Assembly (NCBI RefSeq): GCF_002563795.1
Contig: NZ_PDJL01000004.1
Coordinates: 310,001 to 374,000 of the forward strand
Length of the DNA stretch: 64,000 nt
Reading direction: 5' to 3'
Origin: Vibrio sp. ES.051
GTDB taxonomy: Bacteria; Pseudomonadota; Gammaproteobacteria; Enterobacterales; Vibrionaceae
Shown here: piece after piece, positions 1 through 8,312 of the stretch
Layout: each line of letters starts with the position of its first letter
How positions within the stretch are numbered: position 1 is the stretch's first letter
The notes under the pieces: generated by a model
The model's database searches: none
Told to the model about the DNA's origin: nothing
What the model saw: only the letters and a program-made list of their open reading frames with translations
Made by a program: the position numbers and the translations under genes

Positions 1-182
1 ACCTCGTTTTTTGTATAGAAATTACATCAGAGTTACAGAGTCAAAGTTGTGTTAGGAGTGACCCTAAGTGCTTGGATAATCGCCTCAAAGTTCTATGATA
101 AAATCATATGCCACTCAGCATGGGTAATATTGGTAGTGCTAGAGGGGGGATTACTCTATTTTTGTATGGATGGATTTACCAA
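1..182. other. Intergenic start of window
   Basis: No gene end or RNA gene is recognisable in this stretch. An in-frame ATG exists at 108, but the 25 residues it would add precede a clean signal peptide that begins at 183, so I treat 108-182 as leader. An AT-rich segment around 95-110 could be a promoter, but no convincing pair of hexamers stands out. Confidence 0.5.
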
Positions 183-875
183 ATGAAACTGTATTCAATT
201 TTGTTGGCCTCTGCACTCAGCTTTACCAGTGCTTCAGTCTTGGCCAATGTGTCTGAGTTTGCTCATGTGACGACAACAGGTTATGGCGAGGTTATCGCGA
301 CGCCTGATATGGCTACTTTCTCTGTAAAGGTTGTGGATACGACTATGACCGCTGAACAGGCGAAGCAATCTGTTGATAAAACCGTTGAAGTGTTTCTGAC
401 ATATTTATCAGATGTAGGGTTATCGAAAGATAACGTTACCAGCTCTAATTTGTACCTTGCGCCTCAATATCACTACCCTAAATCAGGCAAAGCTGAATTG
501 GTTGGCTATCGTGCATCACGAAGCATCAATGTGACCGTAACGGAGTTAGCGGATTTGAATCAATACCTAGATATGGCTCTCGAGTCGGGGATTAATCAGG
601 TTGATAATATTCAGTTGAAGGTAAGTAATCAATCTGAGTATCAAAAGAAAGCACGCATGGCGGCAATTAATGACGCGAAAGAAAAAGCGGCGTCATTAGC
701 TTCAGGGTTTGAGAGAAAGCTCGATGGAGTATGGCAAATCAACTACACACAGATGCAGGTAAAGCCAGTTTTAATGCGCTCAATGGCCATGGATAGCGAG
801 CAAGGTGCGAATAGTTACCAAGACTCAACTATGGTGATTCGTGACCGAGTGGATGTGATTTATAAATTGAAATAA
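183..875 (+). CDS. SIMPL-domain (DUF541, YggE-like) periplasmic protein
   Basis: This encodes a 230-residue exported protein of the SIMPL/DUF541 family, to which E. coli YggE belongs. Residues 1 to about 22 form a typical signal peptide (MKLYSILLASALSF, then ASVLA before the likely cleavage site), which is why I choose the ATG at 183 over the one at 108. The rest matches the family pattern: a TTGYGEV start, the GYRASRSINV strand in the middle and a basic AKEKAASLA helix. YggE has been linked to lowering oxidative stress, but the biochemical role is unresolved. In E. coli yggE lies near serA and rpiA, as here. The gene converges on serA and ends at a palindromic terminator. Confidence 0.85.
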   Translation: MKLYSILLASALSFTSASVLANVSEFAHVTTTGYGEVIATPDMATFSVKVVDTTMTAEQAKQSVDKTVEVFLTYLSDVGLSKDNVTSSNLYLAPQYHYPKSGKAELVGYRASRSINVTVTELADLNQYLDMALESGINQVDNIQLKVSNQSEYQKKARMAAINDAKEKAASLASGFERKLDGVWQINYTQMQVKPVLMRSMAMDSEQGANSYQDSTMVIRDRVDVIYKLK

Positions 876-892
876 GGTCTTAATTCAAAAGA

Positions 893-916
893 AAAGGCAG
901 GGAATTCCCTGCCTTT
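893..916. terminator. Shared terminator between convergent SIMPL gene and serA
   Basis: A perfect 24-nt palindrome, AAAGGCAGGG followed by its exact inverse through ATT, lies between the two convergent stop codons. The flanking A and T runs make it usable in both directions. Confidence 0.75.
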
Positions 917-935
917 GTCATTTCTGCTTCACAAA

Positions 936-2168
936 TTAGTGAAGGATACGAGCACGGATAGTGCCTTCAATACTTTTCAGTTTCGCTAGCGCTTCTTCTG
1001 AGCGCTCTGTTTCAACATCGATCACCACGTAGCCGATTTCAGCGGCCGTTTGAAGGTACTGCGCGGCAATGTTAATGCCGTCTTCTGCGAAGATGGTGTT
1101 GATCTGAGTAAGAATACCAGGACGGTTTTTATGGATGTGAAGCAAGCGAGAGCATTCACCACCGTGCTCTGGCAGTGACACCTCTGGGAAGTTTACGCTT
1201 GAAAGGGTTGAGCCGTTGTCAGAGTACTTCGCCAGTTTTCCTGCAACTTCAATCCCAATGTTTTCTTGTGCTTCTTGCGTAGAGCCACCCACGTGTGGGG
1301 TTAAAATAACGTTATCAAACTTCTGCAGTGGTGATTCGAATGGGTCTGCGTTGGTCTTTGGCTCGGTAGGAAATACATCAATCGCAGCGCCCGCAATATG
1401 ACCTGCTTCTAAGCTATGACAAAGCGCTGGAATATCCACGACAGTGCCGCGTGCTGCATTAATAAAGATTGAACCTGGCTTCATGCGAGCAAACTCTTCT
1501 TCACTCATCATGTTTTTCGTTTCTGGCGTTTCAGGGACGTGCAGGGAAACAACATCACATTTGTTCAGTAGCTCACTCATGGTATGCACTTGCGTCGCGT
1601 TACCAAGTGACAGCTTGTTCTCGATGTCGTAGTAGTAAACGCGCATACCTAAGTTTTCGGCAATAATACCTAACTGCGTACCAATGTGGCCGTAGCCGAT
1701 AATACCAAGGCGCTTACCACGCGCTTCGTAAGAGTTGTTGGCGCTCTTTTTCCAGATCCCACGGTGTGCTAATGCATTCTTCTCTGGAATACCGCGAAGT
1801 AGTAGAAGGATCTGACCAAGTACCAGTTCAGCAACGCTTCGTGTGTTTGAAAATGGTGCGTTAAACACCGGAATACCACGGTTTGCCGCCGCATCTAGAT
1901 TTACTTGGTTGGTGCCGATACAAAAACAGCCAATCGCAACCAGTTTGTTTGCCGCATTGATCACCTCTTCGGAAAGGTTCGTGCGGGAGCGAATGCCGAT
2001 GAAGTGTACGTCTTTTACCGCTTCAATCAATTCTTCTTCCGGAAGGGAACCTTTATGGTATTCAATGTTGGTATAACCAGCTGCTTGAAGAACTTCAACT
2101 GAAGAAGGGTGGAGTCCCTCTAATAAGAGGATCTTAATCTTTTCTTTTTCCAGTGAAACTTTGGCCAT
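936..2168 (-). CDS. serA: D-3-phosphoglycerate dehydrogenase
   Basis: SerA oxidises 3-phosphoglycerate to 3-phosphohydroxypyruvate with NAD+, the first step of serine synthesis, in the cytosol. The 410-residue product has the D-isomer 2-hydroxyacid dehydrogenase fold: a dinucleotide-binding IIGYGHIGTQ motif near residue 160, the RGTVVD segment and the HVGGSTQEAQ region carrying the catalytic histidine. A C-terminal ACT domain (LLHIHKNRPGILTQIN) is expected to bind serine for feedback inhibition, as in E. coli SerA of the same length. The start at MAKVSL matches the family; an upstream in-frame ATG would add 15 unconserved residues. It lies downstream of rpiA on the same strand, but the 272-bp gap holds a terminator, so it is probably transcribed separately. 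Confidence 0.97.
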   Translation of the reverse strand: MAKVSLEKEKIKILLLEGLHPSSVEVLQAAGYTNIEYHKGSLPEEELIEAVKDVHFIGIRSRTNLSEEVINAANKLVAIGCFCIGTNQVNLDAAANRGIPVFNAPFSNTRSVAELVLGQILLLLRGIPEKNALAHRGIWKKSANNSYEARGKRLGIIGYGHIGTQLGIIAENLGMRVYYYDIENKLSLGNATQVHTMSELLNKCDVVSLHVPETPETKNMMSEEEFARMKPGSIFINAARGTVVDIPALCHSLEAGHIAGAAIDVFPTEPKTNADPFESPLQKFDNVILTPHVGGSTQEAQENIGIEVAGKLAKYSDNGSTLSSVNFPEVSLPEHGGECSRLLHIHKNRPGILTQINTIFAEDGINIAAQYLQTAAEIGYVVIDVETERSEEALAKLKSIEGTIRARILH

Positions 2169-2360
2169 TTTTCTCGTCCTTAAAATGGAAAGGTGGGCTA
2201 ATGTGGCGCACATTGGTCAAAACCATTAAAAAGGGGATAATTCATCGTTTTGTAGGAGGACAAACGTTTCCTTGTGCGTCTTCTGTTCAATAAAGTAACA
2301 AAAAAAAATTGTTTTGGGTAAGAAAATTACGGAATAAGAGATAATTTCTTAGAGAAAGGA

Positions 2361-2386
2361 ATTAAAAACGGTGCCTTGCAGCACCG
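2361..2386 (-). terminator. rpiA terminator
   Basis: On the minus strand the stem CGGTGC-TGCAAG-GCACCG is followed by TTTTTAATT, a good intrinsic terminator about 55 bases past the rpiA stop. It separates rpiA from serA. Confidence 0.7.
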
Positions 2387-2440
2387 AATGTAATGAAATA
2401 ACAGAAAAGTGAATCAGGTAGGTCGATTCTCGGTCGTTAT

Positions 2441-3097
2441 TTATTCTTCAATTTTTGCACCTTCTGGTGTACCAGTGATCACCACATCAGCGCCGCGGTG
2501 AGCAAATAGGCCAACCGTGACTACGCCAGCGATGCCGTTGATCTTGTCTTCCATTTGCTTCGGGTTGGTAATCTGCATATTGTGCACATCTAAAATGATG
2601 TTGCCGTTGTCAGTAACAACGCCTTCACGGTAAGCCGGATCACCACCAAGCTTGACCAGCTCGCGCGCAACGTAGGAGCGTGCCATTGGAATTACTTCTA
2701 CTGGCAATGGGAACTGACCCAATACATCAACAGCTTTGGTACCGTCAATAATACATATGAATTTGTCAGAGATTGCTGCGACAATTTTTTCACGAGTCAG
2801 CGCTGCGCCACCACCTTTGATCATTTCTCGTGCTGAGTTGATTTCGTCCGCGCCATCAACATATACATCCAGCTTTATTACGTCGTTACACTCGTATACT
2901 TCAATCCCTAGCTCTTTGAGACGCTCAGTTGAAGCCACAGAGCTAGACACTGCACCTTTAATATCGTCTTTGATAGTGCCGAGTGCATCGATGAAGTGAT
3001 TCACGGTAGAACCAGTACCAACACCGACAATGCTGTCTTTCTCAACATATTTAAGTGCTGCCCAACCAGCTGCCTTTTTCATTTCATCTTGAGTCAT
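2441..3097 (-). CDS. rpiA: Ribose-5-phosphate isomerase A
   Basis: RpiA interconverts ribose 5-phosphate and ribulose 5-phosphate in the non-oxidative pentose phosphate pathway. The 218-residue protein is the family's usual length and shows the signature blocks [11 protein letters not shown] near the N terminus, DGADEI in the middle (catalytic aspartates) and [12 protein letters not shown] (catalytic lysine). A strong AGGAGA ribosome-binding site lies 7 bases before the ATG. It is followed on the same strand by its own terminator and then serA. Confidence 0.97.
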   Translation of the reverse strand: MTQDEMKKAAGWAALKYVEKDSIVGVGTGSTVNHFIDALGTIKDDIKGAVSSSVASTERLKELGIEVYECNDVIKLDVYVDGADEINSAREMIKGGGAALTREKIVAAISDKFICIIDGTKAVDVLGQFPLPVEVIPMARSYVARELVKLGGDPAYREGVVTDNGNIILDVHNMQITNPKQMEDKINGIAGVVTVGLFAHRGADVVITGTPEGAKIEE

Positions 3098-3152
3098 GCC
3101 AATCTCCTGAATAGATGTTCGTTAACGTTTGCGGCGTGATTATAGCGGGTAA

Positions 3153-3749
3153 CTATTGGTTTTCCCATTGCCAGATTCGGCTTGGAGTCACGATCTTAGG
3201 CAGTGGGATGTCCCAGCTTTCAATCGGTAAGCGCTCAACATGTTGGCAGTCATGTGCAATTCCAATCGGTTTTGCACCTTTACCAGTGTTAAACCAGCGA
3301 GAAAGGGTGCGGTCGTAATAGCCGCCACCCATACCTAAGCGGTGTCCGATGCTGTCGAATCCGACCAAAGGTGTGCAGATTAAATCAAGTTGACGAACGG
3401 GTTTGAGATGGCGGATATCCAGCTGGGGTTCTAAGAGACCGTATTTGTTGTAGACCAGTTGGTCATCATCTACGTATTGAAGAAACAGCAACTGACCTTT
3501 TGAAAACGGATGGATGACAGGGAGATAAACCGATTTTTCCTGTTGCCATAACCACTCAATGAGCGGCTTGGTATCGAGTTCACCATCGGCAGAAAGATAA
3601 ATGGCAATATGCTGTGCATGCTGGATTTCAGGAAGTTGGGAGAATTGGGTGAAAAGGTCAAGCCCCGCTTGAAACTGCGTATCACTACACAATGCGTTGC
3701 GTTTTTCACGAATCAGTTTGCGGAAGTCTTGACGAGAGAGTGTTGACAT
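3153..3749 (-). CDS. fau: 5-formyltetrahydrofolate cyclo-ligase family protein
   Basis: This 198-residue protein belongs to the 5-formyltetrahydrofolate cyclo-ligase (methenyltetrahydrofolate synthetase) family, which uses ATP to convert 5-formyl-THF to 5,10-methenyl-THF. The GMGGGYYDR nucleotide-binding signature is intact near residue 140, and the basic start SRQDFRKLIREKRN is typical. I start it at MSTLS; the frame is open for 19 more codons, but those lie inside the 6S RNA sequence and are not conserved protein. The order zapA-6S RNA-fau (ygfA) on one strand is the classic gammaproteobacterial arrangement, in which the protein is made from the read-through 6S precursor transcript. Confidence 0.93.
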   Translation of the reverse strand: MSTLSRQDFRKLIREKRNALCSDTQFQAGLDLFTQFSQLPEIQHAQHIAIYLSADGELDTKPLIEWLWQQEKSVYLPVIHPFSKGQLLFLQYVDDDQLVYNKYGLLEPQLDIRHLKPVRQLDLICTPLVGFDSIGHRLGMGGGYYDRTLSRWFNTGKGAKPIGIAHDCQHVERLPIESWDIPLPKIVTPSRIWQWENQ

Positions 3750-3755
3750 AAAGAG

Positions 3756-3939
3756 AATACCCCAGGGTGCCGTTGAGGATTGTGGCCCTTGAACCAGCTG
3801 GTTCAAGGCGGATCAGCAAAGACAACCGCAGGCTTCTCGGTGCATGCCGAGCTTGCTCAATAGTTATCAAATACTAACCCTTAGGTATTGCTTATCGGCT
3901 CAGGGACTTAAATCCTGCTGACGCACACCCCAGGGTAAA
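3756..3939 (-). ncRNA. ssrS: 6S RNA
   Basis: 6S RNA binds sigma-70 RNA polymerase by mimicking an open promoter and alters transcription in stationary phase. The call rests on position (between zapA and fau) and on conserved sequence read on the minus strand: a closing stem made by ACCCTGGGGTG at the 5' end and CACCCTGGGGTATT at the 3' end, the block GTCCCTGAGCCGATA near the 5' end, a GAGAAGCCTGCGGTTG segment, and the stem CCTTGAACC-AGCT-GGTTCAAGG. The ends are estimated from the roughly 184-nt length of the E. coli RNA. Confidence 0.9.
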
Positions 3940-3947
3940 TTTTGTAT

Positions 3948-4256
3948 TTACTGCTGTCCTTGCGTAACTTTGCTTAGTGCATCTTCTAAAGATGCAGTGA
4001 GCTTTTCCATTCGCTCAGTTACTTCTTGCTGTTGACCTTTCGATTCGTATGATTTGTTGTTCAACTCATAACAAATATTCAATGCAGCAAACGTTAACAG
4101 CTGGACTTCATTGGTTACCTTAGTACGTTCGCTCAACTCTTTCAATCGGCGATCAAGATCTTTTGCTGATGCAACAAGAGAATCTTCTTGCCCAGTAGGG
4201 CAATTCACTCGTGTAACTTTGCCTAGTATTTCAACGTCGATCGCTTGATTGCTCAT
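3948..4256 (-). CDS. zapA: Cell division protein ZapA
   Basis: ZapA binds FtsZ and bundles its protofilaments at the Z ring. The 102-residue protein has the small globular N-terminal FtsZ-binding domain (AIDVEILGKVTRVNCP, then DLDRRLKELSERTK) and a C-terminal coiled-coil rich in Glu, Gln and Leu that drives tetramer formation. Length and gene order (upstream of 6S RNA, divergent from a UPF0149 gene) match the gammaproteobacterial norm. Confidence 0.95.
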   Translation of the reverse strand: MSNQAIDVEILGKVTRVNCPTGQEDSLVASAKDLDRRLKELSERTKVTNEVQLLTFAALNICYELNNKSYESKGQQQEVTERMEKLTASLEDALSKVTQGQQ

Positions 4257-4394
4257 GATGAATAAACTCTATATTCGCGCTATCTAAGGTGTTGCTTCGT
4301 ACAACTACCGAGGGGGAAACTATAGGAAAACCGCTATTAAGATTCAAGCATTTCCCATCACAGAAAGAAAAATGATGAAGTGATCACACAGGAA

Positions 4395-4422
4395 TTGGAC
4401 AATTTGAACAAATGCTGTCCAA
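4395..4422. repeat. Bulged inverted repeat between zapA and ygfB
   Basis: TTGGACA at 4395-4401 pairs with TGTCCAA at 4416-4422, and inside it ATTTG pairs with CAAAT across an AA loop, giving a 12-bp stem with a two-base bulge. There is no following T run, so it is more likely an operator or RNA fold than a terminator. Nothing else is recognisable in the 237-bp divergent region. Confidence 0.4.
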
Positions 4423-4493
4423 AATTGAATTTGATAGCCGTTTCAGACGACAAGTCTTGATGGTAGGATATATCGATACATTATTACGCAAAA

Positions 4494-5084
4494 ATGAGCC
4501 AAGTTATGAGTGAGATCACCCTTCCTGAATATCAATCGATTGCTGCCGAACTACGATCTGCAAGTTTGGCGGTAACGCCTGCTGAGTTGCATGGTTTACT
4601 TGTCGGGATGCTAAGTGGTGGACTGGCGATCAATGATCAAACCTGGCAACCTATTTTATTTGACTATACCAATGATGGCATGGGCTGGCCTTCTACATCG
4701 CTTGCCTTTGCTCAGAGCGTGTTTAAAGTAACGGTCAATGAACTGACTGGTTCATCGATGGAGCTGTCTTTACTATTACCAGATGAGCCGGGCGAAGAAG
4801 GTTTGTTTACATTGGCTGATAGTGTGTCTGATTTTGTCAATCATTTTATCTCTGGTTTGGGTTTAGCTGGTGTGGCGCTCAACAAAGCATCGGATGATGT
4901 GAAAGAAGCATTGTCAGACCTAGAGGAAATTTCAAAATTAGGCATCGATGAAAATGATGACCTTGGTGAACAAGCACAATTGCTAGAGCAAGTGCTCGAG
5001 CATATCAAAGCTTGTGTATTAACGGTTCATGCTGAGTTTGGTGTTCGTCCTGAAAGTAGCGAAAGCAAACCTATTATTCACTAA
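4494..5084 (+). CDS. ygfB: UPF0149 family protein YgfB
   Basis: This 196-residue acidic protein belongs to the UPF0149/YecA-like family of E. coli YgfB. The family hallmark [12 protein letters not shown] is at about residues 31-42, and the fold is all-helical. In Pseudomonas a YgfB homologue affects gene regulation and beta-lactam resistance; the molecular role in Vibrio is unknown. A second ATG four codons later (4506) is an equally possible start because neither has a clear ribosome-binding site. It heads a likely operon with ubiH (23-bp gap) and ubiI. In E. coli pepP lies between ygfB and ubiH; it is absent here. Confidence 0.9.
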   Translation: MSQVMSEITLPEYQSIAAELRSASLAVTPAELHGLLVGMLSGGLAINDQTWQPILFDYTNDGMGWPSTSLAFAQSVFKVTVNELTGSSMELSLLLPDEPGEEGLFTLADSVSDFVNHFISGLGLAGVALNKASDDVKEALSDLEEISKLGIDENDDLGEQAQLLEQVLEHIKACVLTVHAEFGVRPESSESKPIIH

Positions 5085-5107
5085 TCATTGATGGTTCAGA
5101 GGTTAGC

Positions 5108-6286
5108 ATGAAGCAATATGATGTAGTCATTGCTGGTGGCGCTATGGCAGGGGCAACGTTGGCATTGGCGATTGACCATTTGTCTCAGGGAAAGCTCCGC
5201 ATTGCCGTCGTTGAGCCTTTTAAAGCTCAGTCAGATATGCACCCTGGTTTTGACTCTCGTTCAATCGCATTGTCTTTCGGTACCGTCAATCTGTTGCGTC
5301 AACTACAGCTCTGGACCTCAATAGAGCCGTTTGTCACACCCATTGAGCATATCCACGTTTCTGACCGTTCTCATGCTGGGATGGCGGAGATTACCAAGCA
5401 AGAGGTTGGGGTTGAAGCGCTAGGATATGTTGTAGAATTAGCCGATGTTGGGCGCGTATATCAAGAAATATTAGACGGCAGCGAATCAATCAAACTGTTT
5501 TGTCCTGACTCTGTTACTGATATCGAGCGCGAGCAAGACTGTACCCATATTACGTTGAAAAGCGGTGGGCAGCTTGAAGCAAAACTGCTGGTGGCAGCCG
5601 ATGGTGCTGTTTCAACCTGCTGTCAGAAAATTGGTTTAGAACTCTCTGAGCAAGATTTTGAACAAGTGGCAGTGATTGCCAATATTGTGGCTCAAGAACC
5701 TCATCAAGGTCGTGCTTTTGAACGCTTTACTGAAAATGGTCCTGTGGCTTTATTACCAATGAGTAATAACCGAATGTCCTTAGTTTGGTGTCTGCACCCT
5801 GATGAGGCACAAGCGGTACTCGAGTTATCTGACCAAGCATTTCTCCAACGTTTACAACAAGATTTTGGGTGGCGTTTGGGCGCGATGAAAAAAGTGGGAC
5901 GCCGTGCGAGTTACCCATTGCTTCTTCGCCACCGAAAGCAAAATATTTCTCATCGTTTTGCGATTGTTGGGAACGCGGCGCAAACGCTGCACCCGATAGC
6001 TGGGCAAGGTTTTAACCTTGGTATTCGCGACGTTGTCTCGCTAGCAGAAGAAATTGTGCAGCAAAGTGATGACGTTGGTCTTTATCAAGGCTTGATGCGC
6101 TTTAGTCAGCGTAGAGAGGCAGATCGAAGCGAAACGATTTGGCTAACCAGTGCCTTAGTGCATATTTTTTCAAATGATTTACCTGCGATGCGAATTGGGC
6201 GAAATACGGCCTTAGCAGCGATGGATAACCTTTCTATTTTTAAGCAGCCGCTACTACGCCATACGCTTGGTTTGGTAAAACGATGA
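5108..6286 (+). CDS. ubiH: 2-octaprenyl-6-methoxyphenol hydroxylase UbiH
   Basis: UbiH is an FAD-dependent aromatic hydroxylase of aerobic ubiquinone synthesis, acting in the Ubi complex at the inner membrane side. The 392-residue protein carries the N-terminal FAD Rossmann motif (VIAGGAMAGATLALAI), the middle DG motif (LLVAADGAVS) and the C-terminal FAD-ribityl motif (IVGNAAQTLHPIAGQGFNLG). The usual GD pair in that last motif reads GN here, which is common in UbiH. The assignment to UbiH rather than UbiF or UbiI rests on this variant and on the ygfB-ubiH-ubiI order. It lies 31 bp before ubiI. Confidence 0.93.
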   Translation: MKQYDVVIAGGAMAGATLALAIDHLSQGKLRIAVVEPFKAQSDMHPGFDSRSIALSFGTVNLLRQLQLWTSIEPFVTPIEHIHVSDRSHAGMAEITKQEVGVEALGYVVELADVGRVYQEILDGSESIKLFCPDSVTDIEREQDCTHITLKSGGQLEAKLLVAADGAVSTCCQKIGLELSEQDFEQVAVIANIVAQEPHQGRAFERFTENGPVALLPMSNNRMSLVWCLHPDEAQAVLELSDQAFLQRLQQDFGWRLGAMKKVGRRASYPLLLRHRKQNISHRFAIVGNAAQTLHPIAGQGFNLGIRDVVSLAEEIVQQSDDVGLYQGLMRFSQRREADRSETIWLTSALVHIFSNDLPAMRIGRNTALAAMDNLSIFKQPLLRHTLGLVKR

Positions 6287-6317
6287 ACGGCCGCACTGAA
6301 TTAGGTAATAAAAAGCA

Positions 6318-7526
6318 ATGATGCAAAGTGTAGATATCGCCATCATCGGCGGAGGGATGGTTGGGTTGGCACTTGCTGCCGCATTCAAGGACAGTGATCT
6401 GCGTATCGCCGTAATTGAAGGCAAGGTGCCAGATGAGTCGTTGAAAGAGTTACCTGATGTGCGTGTGTCTGCGTTGAGCCGTTCTAGCGAGACGATCTTA
6501 CGTAAGCTTGGCGTTTGGCAGGGCATAGAGCAACGCCGCGCTTCGCCTTACTACGGTATGGAAGTGTGGGAGCAAGATAGCTTCGCTAGTATTGAGTTTG
6601 ATGCACAAAGCATGGCACAACCTGATTTAGGACATATTGTTGAGAATCGAGTGATTCAACTCGCGCTACTCGAACAAGTCCAAAAACTCGATAATGTCAC
6701 TATGTTTATGCCAGCACGTTGCGCGACATTAGCGGTGGGTGAACAAGAAAGTTGGCTGACGCTCGACAATGGTCAAGCCATGACAGCTAAGTTAGTGGTC
6801 GGAGCCGATGGAGCAAACTCGTGGCTTCGTCATCAAATGGATATTCCGTTAACGCATTGGGATTATGGGCATCATGCTCTGGTCGCGAATGTTACAACTA
6901 CGGCGCCACACAACAGCATTGCACGACAGATTTTTACGCCTCAAGGGCCATTGGCATTTTTGCCAATGTCGCAACCGGATATGTGCTCTATTGTTTGGTC
7001 CACTGATCCAAATCGTGCAGAGCAGCTATTGGCAATGAGTGAACATGATTTCAACAAAGCATTGACGAGTGAATTTGATGCACGACTTGGTCTATGTGAA
7101 GTGGCGAGTGAGCGCGCCGCGTTTCCTCTAAAAATGCGTTATGCGCGAGATTTTGTTGTGGAGCGAGTCGCATTGGTTGGTGATGCGGCCCATACCATTC
7201 ATCCGCTAGCGGGTCAGGGGGTGAATTTAGGTTTATTAGATGCGGCCAGCCTCGCTCAAGAGGTGCTAGCATTATGGAAGCAAGGCCAAGATATTGGCAG
7301 CAAACGCAACCTAAGAGGTTATGAGCGTTGGCGCAAAGCGGAAGCAGCAAAGATGATTGCTGCAATGCAAGGATTCCGAGACCTATTCTCTGGCGAGAAC
7401 CCAGCTAAGAAGCTGGTTCGTGGCATTGGCTTGAGTTTAGCGGGTCAACTGCCGGGAGCAAAAGATGAGATCATGAAGCGCGCGCTTGGTTTAAAAGGGC
7501 ATCTACCAGAACTTGCGCGTCAGTGA
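6318..7526 (+). CDS. ubiI: FAD-dependent 2-octaprenylphenol hydroxylase UbiI (VisC)
   Basis: UbiI performs the C5 hydroxylation of 2-octaprenylphenol in aerobic ubiquinone synthesis. The 402-residue protein has the same three flavin motifs as its neighbour: IIGGGMVGLALAAAF at the N terminus, LVVGADGANSWLR in the middle and LVGDAAHTIHPLAGQGVNLG near residue 290. The canonical GD is present. It forms a tandem pair with ubiH, most likely in one transcript that ends at the hairpin at 7553. Two adjacent ATG codons (6318 and 6321) are possible starts. Confidence 0.93.
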   Translation: MMQSVDIAIIGGGMVGLALAAAFKDSDLRIAVIEGKVPDESLKELPDVRVSALSRSSETILRKLGVWQGIEQRRASPYYGMEVWEQDSFASIEFDAQSMAQPDLGHIVENRVIQLALLEQVQKLDNVTMFMPARCATLAVGEQESWLTLDNGQAMTAKLVVGADGANSWLRHQMDIPLTHWDYGHHALVANVTTTAPHNSIARQIFTPQGPLAFLPMSQPDMCSIVWSTDPNRAEQLLAMSEHDFNKALTSEFDARLGLCEVASERAAFPLKMRYARDFVVERVALVGDAAHTIHPLAGQGVNLGLLDAASLAQEVLALWKQGQDIGSKRNLRGYERWRKAEAAKMIAAMQGFRDLFSGENPAKKLVRGIGLSLAGQLPGAKDEIMKRALGLKGHLPELARQ

Positions 7527-7552
7527 GCTTAAAGGCGAGCTTCAGAAACACA

Positions 7553-7581
7553 AAAGGCTGGTTAATCCAGCCTTTCTTTTA
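7553..7581 (+). terminator. Terminator of the ygfB-ubiH-ubiI transcript
   Basis: The stem AAAGGCTGG-TTAAT-CCAGCCTTT is followed by CTTTTA, 27 bases after the ubiI stop. The A-rich left side may let it also serve the small minus-strand gene ending at 7596. Confidence 0.75.
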
Positions 7582-7595
7582 TCGTCGGTGTGTTG

Positions 7596-7802
7596 CTAAG
7601 CATATGCGCATCGGAGTTTCATTATTTCTTGGTTGATCTCTTTCACCGCTCGGAAATGGCGTTGCTCTGCTTTCTCTGGCAGTATCAGCTTACCGTTATC
7701 AAACTCGAATCTACCGACCCCGTAAATATAAATTCTTCCTTTAAAAAGACGGCTTATATGTTTAGCTATCATACTTGGTGTATAGCGCTTAAACAGTCTC
7801 AT
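7596..7802 (-). CDS. DUF1107 family small protein, YtfK-like
   Basis: This 68-residue protein matches the length and pattern of the DUF1107 family to which E. coli YtfK belongs: an N-terminal F-x-RY segment, a GRIYIYGVGRFEFDNGKLILP core and a helical C terminus ending EINQEIMKLR. E. coli YtfK binds SpoT and tips it toward (p)ppGpp synthesis during phosphate or fatty-acid starvation; whether that role holds here is inference. A good AAGGAAA ribosome-binding site precedes the ATG. It stands alone, with a 654-bp gap upstream that contains a TTTTACG/CGTAAAA inverted repeat at 7837-7857. Confidence 0.82.
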   Translation of the reverse strand: MRLFKRYTPSMIAKHISRLFKGRIYIYGVGRFEFDNGKLILPEKAEQRHFRAVKEINQEIMKLRCAYA

Positions 7803-8177
7803 ATTTACTTTCCTTTTCTCTAACCTAGCTTAGGTATTTTACGTTTTTGACGTAAAAATTATTGTGACAGCAATAGTATTAAATGCAGGTGTAAGGGGTT
7901 GCTTTAGAGATTTGTGTTGTCTTAGACAGTTTGACAGTGTCGTCTCTTAAATAGCGTGAGGATTACCCCAAAAGTCACCTATAAAGGAATTTAAATAACG
8001 TTGCACTCCTTTTTGATATGAAACATTAAACAATAGTTTTGTTACAGAGTTAAGAATAGAACGAAAATGAGGTTTGCTAATGGTGACTGTTAGCGTTGGG
8101 GACTCCTTTAATCTCTGTTCTATATAATCTCAACTTGTCCTAACTTTAGAGAAAAGTGAGAAGAAAAAGTTCCGCGT

Positions 8178-8202
8178 AAAAAAAAAGCCCGCTTCAGCGG
8201 GC
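8178..8202 (-). terminator. Strong intrinsic terminator (minus strand)
   Basis: A six-bp all-GC stem with the loop TGAA is followed on the minus strand by a run of nine T. It ends whatever transcript crosses 8203-8456. Confidence 0.8.
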
Positions 8203-8312
8203 AAATAGTCACAGATGCATTACACAAAAGTGAACAACTGACTCTATGACGGCTGCTATTCAGCCAGCGGATTCACTTTATATTGGCCAAGTGCTTGTTT
8301 AAAACTCAACCA
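8178..8312 (-). ncRNA. Candidate small regulatory RNA
   Basis: Read on the minus strand, about 130 bases end at a textbook intrinsic terminator: GCCCGC-TGAA-GCGGGC (8187-8202) followed by nine T. Upstream of it AAAGTGAA (8272-8279) pairs with TTCACTTT (8227-8234), enclosing a second hairpin GGCTG-AATAG-CAGCC (8251-8265). A weak promoter, TAGTCA then TATGCT after about 17 bases, would start transcription near 8310. The terminator is over 250 bases beyond the nearest minus-strand gene, so it more likely ends its own RNA. A long 3' untranslated region of the upstream gene is the alternative. Confidence 0.42.

Noticed and set aside
108..182. Longer N terminus of the SIMPL protein
   Set aside because: The 25 extra residues would bury the signal peptide that begins at 183.
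7920..7945. Pho box upstream of the YtfK-like gene
   Set aside because: Two CTGTC motifs are present on the minus strand, but they are 8 bases apart instead of 11, so the site does not fit PhoB.
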